64,000 nucleotides of DNA from Streptomyces sp. VRA16 Mangrove soil (GTDB taxonomy: Bacteria; Actinomycetota; Actinomycetes; Streptomycetales; Streptomycetaceae): assembly GCF_017377775.1 (NCBI RefSeq), contig NZ_JAFVLN010000022.1, positions 1 through 64,000 of the forward strand, read 5' to 3'. Both the position numbers and the translations under genes were made by a program. The stretch's first letter is position 1, and each line of letters opens with the position of its first letter. Positions 60,289 through 64,000 of this stretch are shown here, in pieces. The notes beneath the pieces were generated by a model. The model ran no database searches, was not told where the DNA came from, and was given only the letters and a program-made list of their open reading frames with translations.

Positions 60289-60654
60289 CCCGGCTCCCTG
60301 GAGATCGTCTCGGTGGTGGTCGGCAGATCGGGCAGGACGTCGCGGGTGAGCGCGTCGAGGCCGGCGCGCGCCTTGAGCGCGGTCACCGACACGGCCGCGA
60401 CGATCGCGCCGTCGCAGTCCTCCCGCACGGGGGCGGCGACACGGTTCACGTACGCCTCGTACTCGTCGTCGTACTGTCGTCGTACTCGTACTCGTCGTCG
60501 ACGGCCCGGCCGCGCGCCCGTACGGTGTCGAGGGCGGCGCGGTAGGCGTCCGGACCGGAGATCGTGGGGTCCGTGTCCGTGTCCGTGTCCGTGCGCGGGG
60601 CTCGCGGGCGGCGTGCTCCGGGATGTCGGCGGCCCGCCGCACGGTCTGGGACAC
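60276..60654 (-). pseudogene. Decayed IclR-family regulator
   Basis: The start at 60654 reads MSQTVRRAADIPEHAAREPR, a clear IclR N-terminus. Then about 150 residues of winged helix and effector domain are missing and a (CGTGTC)n run is in their place. The next frame gives TISGPDAYRAALDTVRARGRAVDDEYEY, the following frame AYVNRVAAPVREDCDGAIVAAVSV then TALKARAGLDAL, both IclR C-terminal blocks. Thus one internal deletion and at least one frameshift inactivate it. It lies between the kinase and aldolase genes. Confidence 0.85.
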
Positions 60655-60658
60655 CGGG

Positions 60659-61573
60659 TCACCGCCCTTCGGCCGGGACGTAGTCCTCGATGCTGCGCAG
60701 GGTGCGCGCGGCGAGCCGGTGCCCGAGCGCGAGGCGTTCGCGCACCGGCACGCCCGTCAGCAGGCCGCTGAGATACCCGGCGGCGAAGGCGTCCCCGGCG
60801 CCGACGGCCTCGACCACGTCGACCGCGGGCGCGGCCACGAACTCGCTTGCCCCGCCGCTGAATCGGGTGGCTCCGACGGCGCCGTCCTTGACGACGAGGA
60901 CGCCGCGCGGCGCGAGGTGCGCGTGCAGAGCGTCGGCGGTGCCGGCGCCCCACAGGGCCTCGCCCTCGTCCCGGCCGACGAGCACGAGACCGGCGCGGCG
61001 GGCGAGCGCGAGCAGGACCTCGGCGGCCTGCTCCCGTGAACTCCACAGGGCGGGGCGGTAGTTGACGTCGAACGAGAAAAGCGTGCTGGCCGCGGCGGCC
61101 CGTTCGGCGAGCGTGTCGACGAGCTCCGCGCAGCCCTCGGACAGCGCCGGGGTGATCCCGGTCAGATGCAGCAGCCGTACGCCGTCCAGATCGACGCGGC
61201 GGGCGTCGGCGGCCGTCATCCGGGAGGCGGCCGAGCCGCGCCGGTAGTAGTGGACGCGGGTGGTGCCGTCGGGTCCGGGGTCCTTGAAGTAGACGCCGGT
61301 GGGGGCGTGCCGGTCGACGGCCACGCCCTCGACGTCCACCCCGCGCCCGGCGACCGAAGCGACGATCCGCCGCCCGAACGGATCGTCCCCGACCCGGCTC
61401 ACCCACGCCGTGCGGTGCCCCAGATCGGCGAGGTACTGCGCGACGGTCGACTCGGCCCCCGCCACGGCGAGCCTGACCTCCCCGCTGTGCTCAAGGCCCA
61501 CCCCGTCGGCCGGGGTCAACTGCGCCATGGTCTCGCCGAGACATATCGCCTCGGGACGGTGCGGGGACGGCAC
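60659..61573 (-). CDS. kdgK: 2-keto-3-deoxygluconate kinase (PfkB family)
   Basis: A 304-residue PfkB-fold sugar kinase. CLGETMAQLTPADGVGLEHSG opens the substrate site, RVGDDPFGRRIVASVAGRGV follows, and VEAVGAGDAFAAGYLSGLL holds the catalytic GAGD. Context with KDPG aldolase supports phosphorylation of 2-keto-3-deoxygluconate rather than ribose or fructose. The GTG at 61573 has AGGAG upstream; a farther start adds residues rich in Pro. Confidence 0.82.
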   Translation of the reverse strand: MPSPHRPEAICLGETMAQLTPADGVGLEHSGEVRLAVAGAESTVAQYLADLGHRTAWVSRVGDDPFGRRIVASVAGRGVDVEGVAVDRHAPTGVYFKDPGPDGTTRVHYYRRGSAASRMTAADARRVDLDGVRLLHLTGITPALSEGCAELVDTLAERAAAASTLFSFDVNYRPALWSSREQAAEVLLALARRAGLVLVGRDEGEALWGAGTADALHAHLAPRGVLVVKDGAVGATRFSGGASEFVAAPAVDVVEAVGAGDAFAAGYLSGLLTGVPVRERLALGHRLAARTLRSIEDYVPAEGR

Positions 61574-61691
61574 GGGCGGCTCCTGTGACGGCGGCATCGG
61601 ACGGACCGCGGCCGACGCTAGCAGGGGCCTCGCGACAGGTGTGCACATGCTGCAACGGGGGTCCGCCGGGCCGGTTTTGGGCCGGACGCGG

Positions 61692-62033
61692 TCACGACGC
61701 CAGGACCAGCGCCGCCACCACCGGGGCCGCGTACAGCAGCGGGAACGGGACGTGGCCGAACCAGCGGGCCCGGACCACCGTCACCACGGCTCCCGTGAAG
61801 TACAGGAGGAGCCCGATCGCCGCGGCGATGCCGATCGGCGGTACGGCGAGGCCGACGAGCAGGCCCACCGCCCCGGCGGCCTTGGCCGCGCCGAGGAACG
61901 GCAGCCAGTGCGCAGGGACCCCGTAGTCCGCGATCGGCTTGACCACCCAGGCGGCGCGGGCGAAGACGGAGGCGGCGGAGAAGGCGGTCATGGCGGCGGC
62001 GACCACGGTGACGGTGACAAGGGCGACGGACAT
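61692..62033 (-). CDS. DoxX family membrane protein
   Basis: A 113-residue protein with four hydrophobic helices and a Gly/Ala-rich core (SVFARAAWVVKPIADYGV, then FLGAAKAAGAVGLLVGLAVP, ending LYAAPVVAALVLAS). It resembles the DoxX/DoxD-like membrane proteins associated with redox or thiol stress. It is short for the family, but similar short versions exist in Streptomyces. Function is not established. Confidence 0.82.
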   Translation of the reverse strand: MSVALVTVTVVAAAMTAFSAASVFARAAWVVKPIADYGVPAHWLPFLGAAKAAGAVGLLVGLAVPPIGIAAAIGLLLYFTGAVVTVVRARWFGHVPFPLLYAAPVVAALVLAS

Positions 62034-62319
62034 CGCGAACTCCTCGGTTCAGGAACGATCAAGGCCCTCAACTGGCCTTATGCGGCGCGGAATCGATCCG
62101 CTGCCTGTCTGACGCGGCCCGCGCGGAGAATGTGACGGCCCGGCCGCACCCGACCGCGTACGGAACCTGCGGGAAGCACTCTTGACAGCGTGCGTACTGT
62201 TTCGCGACCTTTGAGCCCCATGGGGGAATAGGGGGGCCCATGCTGCGCAGCACGTTCTGCACGCCGATCCACTCACGTACTGATCCACGCGCCCCTGCGG
62301 AAGGGCGGTCGATCGCACG

Positions 62320-63417
62320 GTGAACATCACCACGCACAGACCCGACGAACTGAGCCCGTCGCTGCGTGCCGTCTGGCACGAGACGATGGACGACGCGCCG
62401 GACTACCAGAACCCGTTCCTGTCACCGGAGTTCGCGATCGGCATGGCCGCGCACCGGTCCGGCGTCCAGGTGGCGGTGCTGCGCCAGGGGGGTGAGCCGG
62501 TCGGGTTCCTGCCGTACGAGAGAGGCCCGCTCGGCGTCGGCCGCGCCATCGGGCTCGGGCTCTCCGACTGCCAGGCCCTGGTGCACAGACCCGGAGTCAC
62601 CTGGGACACCCAGCAGCTCCTGAGAGCCTGCCGGCTCTCGGTCTTCGAGTTCGACCACCTCGTGGAGGAGCAGAAGCCCTTCAGCCGCTACGTCACCGGC
62701 ACCTTCGCGTCCCCGGTGCAGGACCTCAAGGACGGCGGCCACGACTCCTACCAGGAGTGGCTGAAGGCGACGTATCCCGGACAGGCCAAGACGATGCTCA
62801 AGAAGGAGCGCCGCCTGACCCGGAACGTGGGGGAGATGCGTTTCGTCTACGACGAGCGCGATCCGCGCGTGCTGCGCCAGCTGATGCGCTGGAAGTCGGC
62901 CCAGTACCGGCGCACGGGCCGTATGGACCGCTTCGCCCGCCCCTGGATCGTGAACCTGGTGAACCACCTCGCCACCGTCCAGGAGCCGCACTTCACCGGC
63001 GTTCTGTCGGTCGTCTACGCGGGCGAGCGCCCCGTCGCCGCGCACTTCGGGCCGACGTCGCGCACGGTCTTCGCGGGCTGGTTCACCGCCTACGACCCGG
63101 AGTTCAGCTACTACTCGCCGGGCCTGATGATGCATCTGCGGATGGCCGAGGCGGCGGGTCGGCACGGCATTCGGATGATCGACTGGGGGCGCGGCGAGAA
63201 GGAGTACAAGGACTGGCTCAAGACCCGTGAACTGCGGGTCACCGAGGGCTTCGCGACCCGCCGGCACCCGGTGGCCGCCGCCCACCGCCTGTGGCGCCGC
63301 CCGGTCCGCGGCCTGCGCAACACCGTCCTGGCCCACCCCGAACTGCGGGACCGGGCGGACCGGCTGCTGAAGACGGCGGGGGCGCTGCGGGGTGGTTCCC
63401 GGCCGGGCCGGCCTTAG
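62320..63417 (+). CDS. GNAT-fold acyltransferase (BioF2/CelD-like)
   Basis: A 365-residue protein with two GNAT halves. QNPFLSPEFAIGMAAHRSGVQ starts the first; RRTGRMDRFARPW and YYSPGLMMHLRMAEAAGRHG are in the second. The IDWGRGEKEYKDWLK block is the signature of the Acetyltransf_6/CelD type linked to cellulose or cell-surface polysaccharide acylation. Acyl donor and acceptor are not known. The start GTG at 62320 is used. Confidence 0.8.
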   Translation: MNITTHRPDELSPSLRAVWHETMDDAPDYQNPFLSPEFAIGMAAHRSGVQVAVLRQGGEPVGFLPYERGPLGVGRAIGLGLSDCQALVHRPGVTWDTQQLLRACRLSVFEFDHLVEEQKPFSRYVTGTFASPVQDLKDGGHDSYQEWLKATYPGQAKTMLKKERRLTRNVGEMRFVYDERDPRVLRQLMRWKSAQYRRTGRMDRFARPWIVNLVNHLATVQEPHFTGVLSVVYAGERPVAAHFGPTSRTVFAGWFTAYDPEFSYYSPGLMMHLRMAEAAGRHGIRMIDWGRGEKEYKDWLKTRELRVTEGFATRRHPVAAAHRLWRRPVRGLRNTVLAHPELRDRADRLLKTAGALRGGSRPGRP

Positions 63418-63466
63418 GGCCTGTCCGGCGGATCTTGTCGCGGGCGCGGGGTCTGGCACGCCGACC

Positions 63467-64000
63467 CTAGGGCAGGCGGGCCACGCCGCCGTAGAACCCG
63501 ATCTTCGCCGCCTCTGCGGGCGGCGGGGAGTCGGGACGCCAGTACGAGATCTGGGCGAGCCCGGGTTCGACCAGTTCGAACCCCTCGAAGAAGGACTCCA
63601 CCCGGTCCTTGGACCGCAGGTTCAGCGAGGCGGACGCCTTGCGGCTGTACCCGGCCTCGGCCTCGCCGCGGTCCGCGAAGTCACCGGTGGCGTGCGAGAG
63701 CACCAGGTGGCTGCCGGCGGGCAGCGCGTCCCTCAACTCGGCGACCACGCGCGCCGGTTCGTCGTCGTCGGTCAGGAAGTGCAGCACCGCGACGAGCAGC
63801 AGCACCACCGGCTCGTCGAAGTCGATGAGCCGCCGCACCTCGGGGTGGCCGAGGACGCTGCGTGGCTCCCGTACGTCGCCGAGCACGATGCCCGTCGAAC
63901 CGGTGCGGCTGAGCAGCGCGTCCCCGTGCGCCTTCACGATCGGGTCGTTGTCGACGTACGCGACGCGCACGCCGGGCGCCACGCTCTCCGCGATCTCGTG
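63467..64000 (-). CDS. SAM-dependent methyltransferase (DUF574), 5' part beyond window
   Basis: A partial S-adenosyl-methyltransferase; the visible 178 residues run to the window edge. VRVAYVDNDPIVKAHGDALL is the SAM-binding start (D..D), then FDEPVVLLLVAVLHFLTDDDEPARVV and SHLVLSHATGDF. The end KIGFYGGVARLP is typical of this Streptomyces family. The frame remains open to base 64000, so the true N-terminus with its signature is not included. Confidence 0.88.
   Translation of the reverse strand, partial: HEIAESVAPGVRVAYVDNDPIVKAHGDALLSRTGSTGIVLGDVREPRSVLGHPEVRRLIDFDEPVVLLLVAVLHFLTDDDEPARVVAELRDALPAGSHLVLSHATGDFADRGEAEAGYSRKASASLNLRSKDRVESFFEGFELVEPGLAQISYWRPDSPPPAEAAKIGFYGGVARLP

Overview
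The window is Streptomyces (or close actinomycete) chromosome. Supporting this are the very high GC content, third-position GC bias, GTG/TTG starts, and several recognisable Streptomyces developmental and regulatory genes: bldN, rsbN, afsR, afsS, rex and fbiC. All calls come from reading the sequence; no database search was run. Comparisons with named genomes are from memory.

Layout. (a) 1-3.3 kb: the 3' part of a 5S rRNA with a perfect terminator, then a HAD hydrolase, an MFS transporter and an AcuC-type deacetylase, followed by a noncoding minisatellite (3.4-3.6 kb). (b) 3.7-18.2 kb: a conserved actinobacterial core. It holds a small MerR/excisionase-type HTH protein, the 32-residue ribosomal protein bS22, an epimerase and an acyltransferase, then sigma-BldN with its anti-sigma RsbN, a HAD-IB phosphatase, a glutaredoxin-like protein, and the redox-controlled rex-hemA-hemC-hemD-hemB heme operon with a clear Rex operator. 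(c) 18.2-23.2 kb: an AlkZ-like DNA glycosylase, a tiny exported peptide, and afsS and afsR with a SARP-type repeat between them.

(d) 23.4-33.1 kb: a catabolic cluster of amidohydrolase, LLM oxidoreductase, SDR, second LLM oxidoreductase, D-aminoacylase-type amidohydrolase, aldehyde dehydrogenase and APC permease. Five copies of a 15-bp palindrome, CTGACGnnnCGTCAG, lie in its promoters. A sixth copy sits 22 kb away in the divergent promoter of another SDR and an EthD-like protein (51.0 kb). I read these two loci as one undescribed regulon under a repressor encoded outside the window; this is the most interesting signal here.

(e) 33.1-49.8 kb: a PHP-domain exported protein, fbiC (F420 precursor synthase, a possible cofactor link to the LLM enzymes), two FG-GAP beta-propeller exported proteins, an AraC regulator, an Scr1-type XRE/DUF397/HATPase module, a likely toxin-antitoxin-like gene pair, an exported tyrosine phosphatase, an ADP-ribosylglycohydrolase and a sodium:solute symporter. 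(f) 50-64 kb: a 15-bp minisatellite, the second palindrome locus, a second XRE/DUF397 module, a GPP34 protein, a D,D-carboxypeptidase with a huge low-complexity N-terminus behind a sigma-E-like promoter, a membrane protein, a KDG kinase/KDPG aldolase pair flanking a decayed IclR regulator, a DoxX protein, a GNAT protein and a truncated SAM methyltransferase.
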